Origin: Bradyrhizobium archetypum
Lineage (GTDB): Bacteria; Pseudomonadota; Alphaproteobacteria; Rhizobiales; Xanthobacteraceae
NCBI RefSeq assembly: GCF_013114835.1
Contig: NZ_JAAVLW010000002.1
Span: 496,001 to 560,000, forward strand
Reading direction: 5' to 3'
DNA length: 64,000 bases
Positions 35,810 through 43,449 of the stretch are shown piece after piece; position 1 is the first letter of the stretch; each line of letters begins with the position of its first letter. Made by a program: the position numbers and the translations under genes. The notes under the pieces were generated by a model. That model saw only the letters and a program-made list of their open reading frames with translations, ran no database searches and had not been told where the DNA came from.

Positions 35810-35890
35810 ATGCGCGCACATCACGTTATCGCGGGTGGCTTCGCCTATCCGACGAGCCGCCCGATGCCGATCAATGCCAATAAACTTTGA
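35810..35890 (+). CDS. 26-codon ORF with strong ribosome-binding site
   Basis: Encodes MRAHHVIAGGFAYPTSRPMP then INANKL. GGAG lies five bases before the ATG. Its last 17 bases overlap the start of the gene at 35874 in another frame, so it could be a translated leader that couples to that gene. No homolog known to me; weakly supported. Confidence 0.3.
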   Translation: MRAHHVIAGGFAYPTSRPMPINANKL

Positions 35891-36071
35891 CAACAGCATG
35901 CGGCTCCGAGACCGCGAAGCCTTCGAGCGGTGGATCGAGAAGCAGCAGTCGATCACAAAAGAAGGCTGGTCGCAGTTCGGCGACGGCTATGTCGAACCCA
36001 CGATCGACAAAGCATGGCGGGCTTGGCTGGCGGGCTGTGCGCACGCCAGAAAGAGCGCACCTCGGGCCTAG
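35874..36071 (+). CDS. Small hypothetical protein
   Basis: A 65-residue protein (MPINFDNSMRLRDREAFERW ... EPTIDKAWRAWLAGCAHAR). The RDREAFERWI and AWRAWLAG segments look like a real helical protein and recall small phage-type proteins, but no family is assigned. There is no own ribosome-binding site. It overlaps the 26-codon ORF by 17 bp, and an internal ATG at 35898 is an alternative start. Confidence 0.45.
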   Translation: MPINFDNSMRLRDREAFERWIEKQQSITKEGWSQFGDGYVEPTIDKAWRAWLAGCAHARKSAPRA

Positions 36072-36519
36072 CCAAGAGACAGCCGATAGACTGGAGAGCA
36101 CCGAGAGAGCCGACAAAGCGCGTCGAATTCGGCCTGGCAGTTATTGACAGCTATCCTGATCATCTTCGCCGTCGGACTTGTCTTGCTCCAACTCAGCATG
36201 CGAATTGGAGCGTCAGTAGATTGCACTGACCTTCTGACAGGCTGATCGCGTCGAGAAGGTCGCGCTTGTGAGGTCAGTGGCTCGCGGCTGATGTCTGGAT
36301 ATGGCCCATCGCTTCACTTGGTGCGATGCAGCGGCATGTCCGGAATTAAGGGTGGATCGGAAGCGACCGGCAGAAGCCTAAACCGGCGCGATTGACCCAA
36401 TTCGGACTCGGGTTGCGATGGACGGTTCAAGGCGACCCGAAAATGAATTTAAGTGCCTCAGTTTGAGTTCTTGCTGTATCCTATTGGGCCTTCTTCGCAA
36501 CATGTGAGAGGAGGTTAGG
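36072..36519. other. Intergenic gap with dispersed motif
   Basis: No supported gene. Holds the dispersed motif copy at 36348-36411. The promoter of the cupin gene should lie within 36412-36519. Confidence 0.4.
36348..36411 (+). repeat. Dispersed intergenic motif, copy 6
   Basis: AAGGGTGGATCGGAAGCGAC, then after about 22 bp GCGATTGACCCAATTCGGAC. Same bipartite plan as the others. Confidence 0.6.
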
Positions 36520-36993
36520 ATGAACAAGTCCTTTGTCGCCGCCACTTTGATCGCGTTGGCAAGTTCTGCGATGGCTCAAGATGCGATGAAGGTGGTCAAG
36601 CCCGATGGGCTGACGTGGAAAGAGCATCCGGTCTTCAGGGGCGCGCAAACCGCCATCCTGATCGGCGACCCAACAAAAGCCGAGACGATCGTCCAGCGGG
36701 TGAAACTCCCGCCGAATTATAAAATTCCGCCGCACACTCATCCCTATTCCGAGGTCGTCACCGTGATGAGTGGCAGCTTTGGGAACGCCATGGGGGAAAA
36801 GTTTGATCCCTCGAAAGGCGAGACATTGAAGCCGGGCTCCGTCTTCGCGCTGCCGGCGAAGCACCCCCATTATGTTTGGACGACAAACGAAGAAACGATC
36901 GTCCAAATTGTGTTCACTGGGCCGGGGGCATCGAGTTCATCGATCGAGCCGACGATCCGCGCAAGAAGTAAAAACGAAGCGGCCGAAGCATGA
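36520..36993 (+). CDS. Exported cupin-domain protein
   Basis: A 157-residue protein with a signal peptide (about 1-20, MNKSFVAATLIALASSAMAQ). The single cupin barrel has the metal motif KIPPHTHPYSEVVTVMSGSF (His-x-His, Glu) and second part LPAKHPHYVWTTNEETIVQI (His). It is likely a periplasmic metal-dependent enzyme or sensor of small molecules; the reaction is unknown. GAGGAGG five bases before the ATG gives a strong start. A clear terminator follows. Confidence 0.88.
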   Translation: MNKSFVAATLIALASSAMAQDAMKVVKPDGLTWKEHPVFRGAQTAILIGDPTKAETIVQRVKLPPNYKIPPHTHPYSEVVTVMSGSFGNAMGEKFDPSKGETLKPGSVFALPAKHPHYVWTTNEETIVQIVFTGPGASSSSIEPTIRARSKNEAAEA

Positions 36994-36999
36994 GTGATT

Positions 37000-37031
37000 A
37001 AGAGGCCGAGTCAATCGGCGGCCTCTTTCTT
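37000..37031 (+). terminator. Rho-independent terminator of cupin gene
   Basis: AAGAGGCCG (37000-37008) pairs with CGGCCTCTT (37019-37027) around a 10-base loop. It is followed by TCTT and lies 7 bp after the cupin stop. Confidence 0.8.
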
Positions 37032-37186
37032 CATTCCGGCACAGGCGCGATGTCGCCTGTTGGCCCTAAGCCGTCCATCTGCGAAGCGGCGCCTAGGTCA
37101 GCTCCTTGAGGAGAAGCGGATGGAATTTCACACGACTAGATACGTCCGAATTTGAGCCACGGCAGACATTCCGCCGACAATCATTT

Positions 37187-38164
37187 TCAGGGGGGCTTGC
37201 GCCTGGTGTTATGTGACACTGGAACATGCTTTGCTTCAGAAGGCGGATTGGACGGTCGCGTAATCGGGAATATCTCCCGCACATGGTTTGCGAGCATCTC
37301 ACAATAGGCCTTGGCATATCCCGGAAGCGGACGCCGTCTGTCCCATACGATCACCATTCCTTCACGTAGTGGTTTGCCCCGGTACGTCACGCTGACGATC
37401 CGCAGTTTGTGGTGCCGAATTCTCAACTGTGACGGAATGATCGCGACCCCGTGTCCGGCTTCGGCCAACGCAAGCAAGGTGTGTGGCGTGTGGCTTTCCA
37501 GGAATATGTTTGGTTTGAGATTGGCAAGGCGGCATGCAGCATCAAAGGATTTCCGGACTACGAAACTCGAATCCAGAAGCAGCAACGGATGGGGCGCAAG
37601 TTTACTGATCTCGATCGTGCGCGTCTCGCTTAGCATCACCGAAGGATGGCATGCCGCGAGCAGATCAACATGCTGCAGCGACAGGCTGGCTAACCGTTGA
37701 TCATTGGGGTCGACGATGTAAGCGAGATTCTGTCCGAGATGGATCTCGCCGCGCTCCAGCATTTTCATCGTATCAAGGCCGGCAGCCTCGATCAGCTTGA
37801 TTTGCACGTTCGGATAGCGCTGGGCATATAGATGCAGAAACGTCGATAGCACACTCTCGATGTGCTGGGGTGAGGCACCAACCTTGAGCACGCCGGTGTC
37901 GCCGCGCTGGAGCAATTGGGCGCGCTCGTCGATTGCACTGGCGTAGTTCAGGAGACCTCGGCAATCACTGAGCAGCTGTTCTCCTTCGCCGGTCAACACC
38001 AGCCGGCGGCCGACCCGGTCAAACAGCTTTAGGCCGAGTTCCTGTTCGAGGGCGGTGATTTGCCGGGAGAGCGCGGGCTGGGCGATATGCAACCGCAGCG
38101 CGGCTCTCGATACGGTGCCGAGCTCGGCGACGACTACGAAGGTTCGTGCGTGTCGCAGATCCAT
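37187..38164 (-). CDS. LysR-family transcription regulator
   Basis: A 325-residue LTTR. The N-terminal winged helix (about residues 1-60) reads MDLRHARTFVVVAELGTVSR, AALRLHIAQPALSRQITALEQELG. The C-terminal effector domain has VLKVGASPQHIESVLSTFL, a CbnR/CynR-like layout, and ends GHGVAIIPSQLRI. The 30-residue Pro/Arg tail is extra. It is divergent from a TctC receptor gene, with a T-N11-A palindrome just before its own start, so it most likely regulates that receptor in response to its ligand. Confidence 0.9.
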   Translation of the reverse strand: MDLRHARTFVVVAELGTVSRAALRLHIAQPALSRQITALEQELGLKLFDRVGRRLVLTGEGEQLLSDCRGLLNYASAIDERAQLLQRGDTGVLKVGASPQHIESVLSTFLHLYAQRYPNVQIKLIEAAGLDTMKMLERGEIHLGQNLAYIVDPNDQRLASLSLQHVDLLAACHPSVMLSETRTIEISKLAPHPLLLLDSSFVVRKSFDAACRLANLKPNIFLESHTPHTLLALAEAGHGVAIIPSQLRIRHHKLRIVSVTYRGKPLREGMVIVWDRRRPLPGYAKAYCEMLANHVREIFPITRPSNPPSEAKHVPVSHNTRRKPP

Positions 38165-38174
38165 TCCGTCTGCT

Positions 38175-38191
38175 TATGCCGGTTCGGCATA
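38175..38191. promoter_or_regulatory. LysR-type operator palindrome
   Basis: TATGCCGGTTCGGCATA is a perfect 7-3-7 inverted repeat containing the T-N11-A pattern. It lies 11 bp upstream of the LysR start and about 105 bp upstream of the divergent TctC gene. Recognition by the adjacent LysR protein is inferred. Confidence 0.7.
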
Positions 38192-38295
38192 GATGGCTAG
38201 TGGAAACTAATATTGGACGGCCGGCAAGGTCTTTCGGCACAGTGACCAGATCGCGGTCACGCCGTCCCTTAATCCTCGCGCCTACGGAGGGGTGC

Positions 38296-39261
38296 ATGAA
38301 GCCGATCTGGCCCGTACTCGTTGCAGGAATGAGCTTGGCGTTCGTATCCGCTGTCGATGCCCAGCCTTGGCCGACCAAGCCATTGCGGGCCATTGTCCCC
38401 TTCGGTGCCGGCAGCACGACCGATATCATTCCGCGCGTGGTGTTCGAGCAGCTCTCCTCTCAGCTCGGGCATGGGATCGTCGTCGAAAACCGCAGTGGCG
38501 CGGGAGGAACGATCGGAGCCGGTTTTGTCGCCAAGGCTGATCCCGACGGCTACACCCTGCTCGTTAACTCAAACGCCCACACGATCGCACCGTCCCTTTA
38601 TCCGAACCTCAGCTACGATCCGGCACGCGATTTTGCTGCCGTGATCTCCTTGGGTAGTTTGGCGGGCGTGCTGGTTGTATCGCCGGAAAAGGGCTTCAAG
38701 ACAGCTGGTGATCTCGTGGCGGCCGCCAAAGCGAAGCCCGGCGCCTTGACGTTTTCGTCGGTGGGTGTTGGCACCGCAACCCACCTTAGCGCCGAACGGT
38801 TCCGTATCAGCGCGGGCGTCGATGCATTGCACATTCCGTTCCGAGGCGGCGCGGAAGCCATGTCTGAGGTGATGGCCGGTCGAGTCGACTTCTTTTTCGG
38901 TCCGGTCGGGCTTGTGCTGCCGCTCGTTCGGGACGGCAAGCTCACTGCGCTCGCAGTGAATGGTGTCAAGCGATCGGCTGCGCTGCCAGACGTGCCAACG
39001 ACGCTGGAAGTCGGCTTTGTCGATGCTGAATATCCGATCTGGATCGGCGTTTTCCTGCCGGCGAATACGCCGCGCGACATCGTTGACAAATTGTCCACCG
39101 AGACGCTCGCAGCGCTGCAGAGCTCAAAAGTGGCCGCAAAGCTGTCCGCACTGGGAGTCGACCCGATCTCCATGACGCCATCGGAGTTCGACGCCTATGT
39201 CCGGAAGGAAATCGCGGTCAATGCTACGCTGGTCAAAGCCATCGGCATCAAGGCTGAATAA
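38296..39261 (+). CDS. TctC-family (Bug) periplasmic solute receptor
   Basis: A 321-residue receptor with a signal peptide (about 1-22, ending SAVDAQ). Family blocks are PLRAIVPFGAGSTTDIIPR, VVENRSGAGGTIGAGFVAKA, TFSSVGVGTATHLSAERF, IPFRGGAEAMSEVMAGRVDF and ALPDVPTTLEVGF. The ATG at 38296 is supported by CGGAGG upstream; the longer frame to 38146 reads into the LysR gene. A methyltransferase gene follows 29 bp later. No membrane partners lie nearby, as usual for Bug receptors. Confidence 0.93.
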   Translation: MKPIWPVLVAGMSLAFVSAVDAQPWPTKPLRAIVPFGAGSTTDIIPRVVFEQLSSQLGHGIVVENRSGAGGTIGAGFVAKADPDGYTLLVNSNAHTIAPSLYPNLSYDPARDFAAVISLGSLAGVLVVSPEKGFKTAGDLVAAAKAKPGALTFSSVGVGTATHLSAERFRISAGVDALHIPFRGGAEAMSEVMAGRVDFFFGPVGLVLPLVRDGKLTALAVNGVKRSAALPDVPTTLEVGFVDAEYPIWIGVFLPANTPRDIVDKLSTETLAALQSSKVAAKLSALGVDPISMTPSEFDAYVRKEIAVNATLVKAIGIKAE

Positions 39262-39290
39262 GGAACGACGACAGCGATCGGAAGGCAAGT

Positions 39291-40091
39291 TTGACCATAC
39301 CCGAGATAGAGGCTGCATATCGATTCGACGATGGAGCCGGCTATGAGCGCTTCATGGGCCGGTGGAGTCGTGCCGCGGGTAAGGTGTTCCTCGAATGGAT
39401 TGCGCCGCCTCCGGGTGCGCGCTGGCTCGACGTTGGTTGCGGCACCGGCAGCTTCACGAAATTGATCGTCGATACGTGCTCGCCTGCGTCGGTCGTTGCG
39501 ATCGATCCAGAGCAGGCACAGATCGATCACGCGCGCAATGACCGTGTGGCTGATCGAGCCCATTTCAAGGTCGGAGACGCCCGGGTGCTGCCCTTTACCG
39601 ATTGTACGTTCGACATTGTTGCCTCCGGTCTTGTTCTGAACTTCATCCCGGATCCGGCCCGGGCCCTATCGGAAATGATACGAGTTGCGCGCAGAGGCGG
39701 GGCCGTTGGCGGCTATGTCTGGGATTTCGCTGCCGAACGTTCCCCGTCCTGGCCGCTGCGCCTTGGACTGCGCCAACTCGGCGCTTCGGTCGCCCCGACG
39801 CCGGGCGCTGAAAACACCGGCCTCACTGCGCTCAAGACATTGTTCGAGCGTGCCGGATTGGAAGGGGTCGTAACCAGCTCGATCGACGTGACAATGCGGT
39901 TCGCCAATTTTGATGATTTTTGGGCAACGCAAACCCCAAGCTTCAATCCCGTTGCCAAGAAGATTGCCGAGTTGGAGATGAGCGAGCGCACGAGATTGAT
40001 CGATGCTGTTCGGGCTAAGGTTCTTCTCGCCGACGGCACCGTTGAGTACTCTGCGCGGGCGCACGCAGTCAGCGGACAAGTGCCGGGGTGA
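39291..40091 (+). CDS. Class I SAM-dependent methyltransferase
   Basis: A 266-residue methyltransferase. The N-terminus YERFMGRWSRAAGKVFLEW is shared in pattern with the enzyme at 19183. Motif I is WLDVGCGTGSFTKLIV, the acidic residue is in VVAIDPEQAQID, motif II is FKVGDARVLPFTDCTFD and motif III is VARRGGAVGGYV. The start is TTG at 39291 with GGAAGG five bases upstream. It follows the TctC gene by 29 bp and is probably cotranscribed under the LysR regulator, so it may modify the imported compound. Confidence 0.85.
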   Translation: MTIPEIEAAYRFDDGAGYERFMGRWSRAAGKVFLEWIAPPPGARWLDVGCGTGSFTKLIVDTCSPASVVAIDPEQAQIDHARNDRVADRAHFKVGDARVLPFTDCTFDIVASGLVLNFIPDPARALSEMIRVARRGGAVGGYVWDFAAERSPSWPLRLGLRQLGASVAPTPGAENTGLTALKTLFERAGLEGVVTSSIDVTMRFANFDDFWATQTPSFNPVAKKIAELEMSERTRLIDAVRAKVLLADGTVEYSARAHAVSGQVPG

Positions 40092-40179
40092 CATACTGGT
40101 CTTGGGCCCTCTCAATTCCGCACTTGGCCCATCAGAGAAGCGGTGAGACCTGCCATGGAGGTCCGCTTAGTGGACCCTA

Positions 40180-41700
40180 GTCGTCCGTGAAAAAGCCTCT
40201 AAGCGATTGAGCAAGAGTCTGTTTTTCGGATGCGGAGGCATTTGAGATTGCAGGGATTGGGAGCTTGAGGACCCTAAACCTTGCAATTTCGTTTGTGGAT
40301 TCCCTTTCGCTGCGGATCATGATTCTGTGGTGCATCGGAGGGGACCATGCGGCCGAAGAAGCACAAGACGACGGGATCGAACGATCTGTTCCGGGCACGG
40401 CTGGACCAGATCATCAATCTGAAGCACGAGCTGATTCTGCTTTCCGGGAAGGTCGATTGGGACTGGATCGACGGCGAGATCGCACCGCTCCATAGCGAGA
40501 ACGGCCGGCCGGGGATTGAGACCCGCTTCATGATCGGGCTGTTGTTGCTCAAGCACATTTACGGGCTGTCCGATGAGGCGGTGTGCGAGCGCTGGGTCCA
40601 CGACCCGTATTTCCAGTTCTTTACTGGCGAAGAGTTCTTCCAGCATGCCTTCCCGCACGAGCGCTCGGACCTGAGCCATTGGCGCAAGCGCCTCGGCGAC
40701 AAGCTGGAGCTGCTGTTGGCCGAGACCCTGCGGGTGGCGCACGAGGCCGGGCGCGTTACGCAGCCAGGACCTCAAGCGGGTCACGGTCGACACCACGGTG
40801 CAGCCGAGGGCCATCACCTTTCCGACCGATGCCAAGCTGCTGCACGCGGCGATCAAGGGGCTCAACCGCCTGGCGAGAAGGCACGGCCTCAAGCTGCGGC
40901 AATCCTATTCCCGCGTGGCCAAGGTCGCCGCGATGATGGCGGGCCGCTACGCCCATGCCAAACAGTTCAGGCGGCATCGGCGCAGTTGCGCATCCTGCGC
41001 TCCCGGCTGGGCCGGATCATCCGCGATATCCGCCGCAAGATCGATGGCCAGCCAGCACTGGAGGAGGCGTTCGCCCTCCCGCTTGGCCGGGCCACGCAGA
41101 TCCGCTCGCAGCAGCAGCGCCACCGCGGCTGGAAGCTTTATTCCTTCCATGCCCCGGAGGTGGAGTGCATTGGCAAGGGCAAGGCCGCCGCGCCTTACGA
41201 GTTCGGAGTCAAGGCCTCCATCGTCACCAACAACCGCCGGGCTCCCGGCGGCCTGTTCGTGCTGCATGCCAGGGCGCTGCCCGATAACCCGTACGACGGC
41301 CACACCTTGCGGGACGTCATCGACTGCACCGAGACCCTCACCGGCTGTGCGATCGAGCGGGCCTATGTCGACAGGGGATACCGCGGCCACGACGCGCAAA
41401 ATCCCCGTCGCGTCTATATCTCCGGCCAGAAACGCGGCGTCTTCGGTGCCATCAAGCGCGAGCTGCGCCGCCGCTCCGCCATCGAGCCCATCATCGGACA
41501 CCTGAAGGCCGAAGGTCACCTCGGCCGCTGCTACCTAAAAGGCCGCGCCGGCGATGCTGCAACGTCCTCCTCTCAGCTGTGGGCCACAACTTCCGCCGCA
41601 TCCTCGCCTGGCTCAGAGAACTCTTGTGCTTACTCCTGTTCCCGCTATGGCCCGACCTCGCCCGCCAAGCCACGCTCAATCGGGCTTCTTAACGGACGAC
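40180..41700 (+). mobile_element. IS5-family insertion sequence, degenerate
   Basis: Ends form an inverted repeat: GTCGTCCGTGAAAAAGCC (40180-40197) and GGGCTTCTTAACGGACGAC (41682-41700), with GTCGTCCGT and AAGCC matching. No clean target duplication. It contains a frameshifted transposase gene. Confidence 0.75.
40347..41692 (+). pseudogene. IS5-family transposase with three frameshifts
   Basis: Opens normally with MRPKKHKTTGSNDLFRARLD and the family block YGLSDEAVCERWVHDPYFQF. The frame then shifts near 40752 (proper text DLKRVTVDTTVQPRAITFPT continues in another frame), again near 40975, and a third time near 41561 where one base is missing. The proper end (VGHNFRRILAWLRELL ... TLNRAS) is again in the alternative frame. 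Catalytic blocks AYVDRGYRGHD and IEPIIGHLKAEGHLGRCYLK are preserved. Not functional as a single protein. Confidence 0.8.
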
Positions 41701-41778
41701 ACCCTAGCGCACTAGATTTGCTCACGCTGAGCTTTTCGCGTTTTGACCCAAAACAGATTCTGACCTAGGGCGCCAAAA

Positions 41779-42072
41779 CTAGGTCGGTTTCAGGGGAATT
41801 TTCATTTGAGCGGCACCGAACGTCCCCGTCATCTCGACGGGCTCGTTTGTCGGTGCATTGCACCTGCGCACCAAGCGAACGGCATCAACATACGCAATGC
41901 TCTCCCGGTGCCGTTCTAGTTCTGTGCAGAGTGCCTCTACCTGATCGGGTGCAAAATCAATTTCAGCGGGATCAAGTTGCAAATCTGTTTCTACAACTAG
42001 GACTGTTTTTTTGCCGGTTTGATCGAAAACGTATTCAATCCGAACCGACCGCGCGTTTCGGTCCGTTATCAT
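41779..42072 (-). CDS. Hypothetical protein
   Basis: A 97-residue soluble protein of unknown family (VRIEYVFDQTGKKTVLVVET, then LQLDPAEIDFAPDQVEALCTELERHRESIAYVDAVRLVRRC). Regular strand and helix spacing and an uninterrupted frame support it as real. No neighbours give context: on one side is the IS5 copy, on the other a decayed zone. Confidence 0.6.
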   Translation of the reverse strand: MITDRNARSVRIEYVFDQTGKKTVLVVETDLQLDPAEIDFAPDQVEALCTELERHRESIAYVDAVRLVRRCNAPTNEPVEMTGTFGAAQMKIPLKPT

Positions 42073-42198
42073 TGGTTACTCCCTTACTCCCTCGCGCACA
42101 GTTGGTAGGTCCGAAGTCACTTATTGGTCATCGATATGATGGGTGAAGTGATCATTTTGCGAAAGTCTGCGATGCTTCGTTCGCTGCTCCGTGGCGCC

Positions 42199-42697
42199 TT
42201 AGTGCGGATGAATGCGAAATACAAAAAGGTAAGTATAGCGAACGAACGAGCATACCAAAGCGGCGTCTCGCCTTGTCGAAACCCGGTAATATCCTTTGAA
42301 GGATGTTTTCGTCTCGACCGTCACATACGCACTACCGGCGGTCAGATTGGAATCGATCGCATTGCCGAGGTTCTTCGCGCAGCGCCTCCCATTTGCAAAA
42401 TCCACGATGCCTTTCAAATCGTGACCGCTGCCGTGACCCGCAAAATTGCCCGGAACGGCCGGTCGGCTTCGCAGATAATGTAAAACCGGCGCCCCAATGT
42501 GCCTTCACTTGCATAATTGGGCCGCGTGGCATCGATGGCGAAGTAGCAGCGACTTCTGACCGCACCATCACGCACTTTTTTCAGATAAAGCGCGCTGGGT
42601 CGGCGATTGCTCCGCCGCAAAAGCCGGGCCTGAACTGGACAAGATGGTTATGATGCCGAGGCCGGCGATCTTCAGAAGGTGCAATCTCGACCGCAAC
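42199..42697 (-). pseudogene. Decayed gene for an exported protein
   Basis: Joining frames gives a coherent protein. TTG near 42697 opens a signal peptide (MRSRLHLLKIAGLGIITILS ... GPAFAAEQ). The next frame holds RCYFAIDATRPNYASEGTLG, RRFYIICEADRPFRAI, and a third holds DLKGIVDFANGRRCAKNLGN and YVTVETKTSFKGYYRVSTRR before the stop. Frame changes lie near 42590 and 42440. The family is not recognised. The lesions show that it is non-functional. Confidence 0.55.
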
Positions 42698-42719
42698 GGA
42701 TCATCTCTCTTGTCGACTC

Positions 42720-43000
42720 ATTCGCACTTGACGCTGTTTTCGTGAGGCTCGTTGCATCGACAACGACGCCTCTTGACGGATCAGTGACTACGATTTTGTC
42801 ATCAGCGACTGCCAACCGCGGTCGCGGATCATTCCAATGACCGCCCATGGAATAGGGCTCGGTTACTCGTGGCGATCCATCAATCTCTCCAGCGATAACG
42901 TCTCATCGATGCAATTGTCCATCCTCCGTGAAGACGTATGCGAATTTGCGCGGACTGGACCGACGACAAAATCTACCCGCCGCATTGGCAATGTCACGAG
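42720..43000 (-). pseudogene. C-terminal remnant of a beta-propeller metal-binding protein (AztD-like)
   Basis: The minus frame reads KFAYVFTEDGQLHR, an in-frame TGA, then DVIAGEIDGSPRVTEPYSMGG, HWNDPRPRLAVADDKIVVTD and PSRGVVVDATSLTKT. This resembles the C-terminal blades of periplasmic zinc chaperones of the AztD type, where GHWxDPRPRLAVA is familiar to me; the call is from memory and unverified. It is next to another decayed exported protein and just upstream of the metallophore receptor. Confidence 0.45.
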
Positions 43001-43449
43001 GCGGAAAGGCTCCGCTTCAGAAGTGCGCGACTTCAGCCCTCGTCATCATCCGTCGCGATATCAGCTCGCACTTGCTCTCTCCATTTTTCCTGAAAGTTTC
43101 AAGAGCACTTGGAATCGTCCAAGCACGTTTGGAATTTTTCTAAGCACGTCGTCATTTGAGCCGAGTTGTCGATTATCGAAGCATTCTAAGTTGCTGCGCG
43201 CGCATTTGCGTTGCGATTGGCAAAGCGTCTCTCTAAGAAGCGGTGCAGATCGCTATCGCTCGGAGGTTGCTGACAAAGGCGCAGGCAATCAGCCGCAAAT
43301 GCGGGTCTGCGGAGAACTGATTCACAGGGCAACACGTGTCGGTGGAACTCGGACCGGGAGTGCGGATCGTTGATCCGTGGTCCTTGCCGGGCCGGGCGTA
43401 GAGTCATGTCACGTCGGGCGACGTGCTGTTGTTAAGGGACGTTCTGGAA
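43001..43449. other. Control region of the metallophore cluster
   Basis: About 450 bp without a supported gene. The left part is decayed text, the middle has the ICE-like palindromes (43108-43144), and the right part leads to the TonB receptor. A further TTCTAAG half-site lies near 43183. Confidence 0.5.
43108..43144. promoter_or_regulatory. Tandem ICE-like (Irr-type) palindromes
   Basis: Two palindromes exactly 20 bp apart: CTTGGAATCGTCCAAG (43108-43123) and TTTGGAATTTTTCTAAG (43128-43144). The second matches the iron control element consensus TTTAGAA-N3-TTCTAAA bound by Irr at all but two positions. It lies about 300 bp before the TonB receptor. Iron-dependent control is inferred. Confidence 0.65.

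Noticed and set aside
40174..41708. Possible target duplication of the IS5 copy (CCCTA on both sides)
   Set aside because: The right-hand match is separated from the inverted repeat by two extra bases, so it is not a clean duplication.
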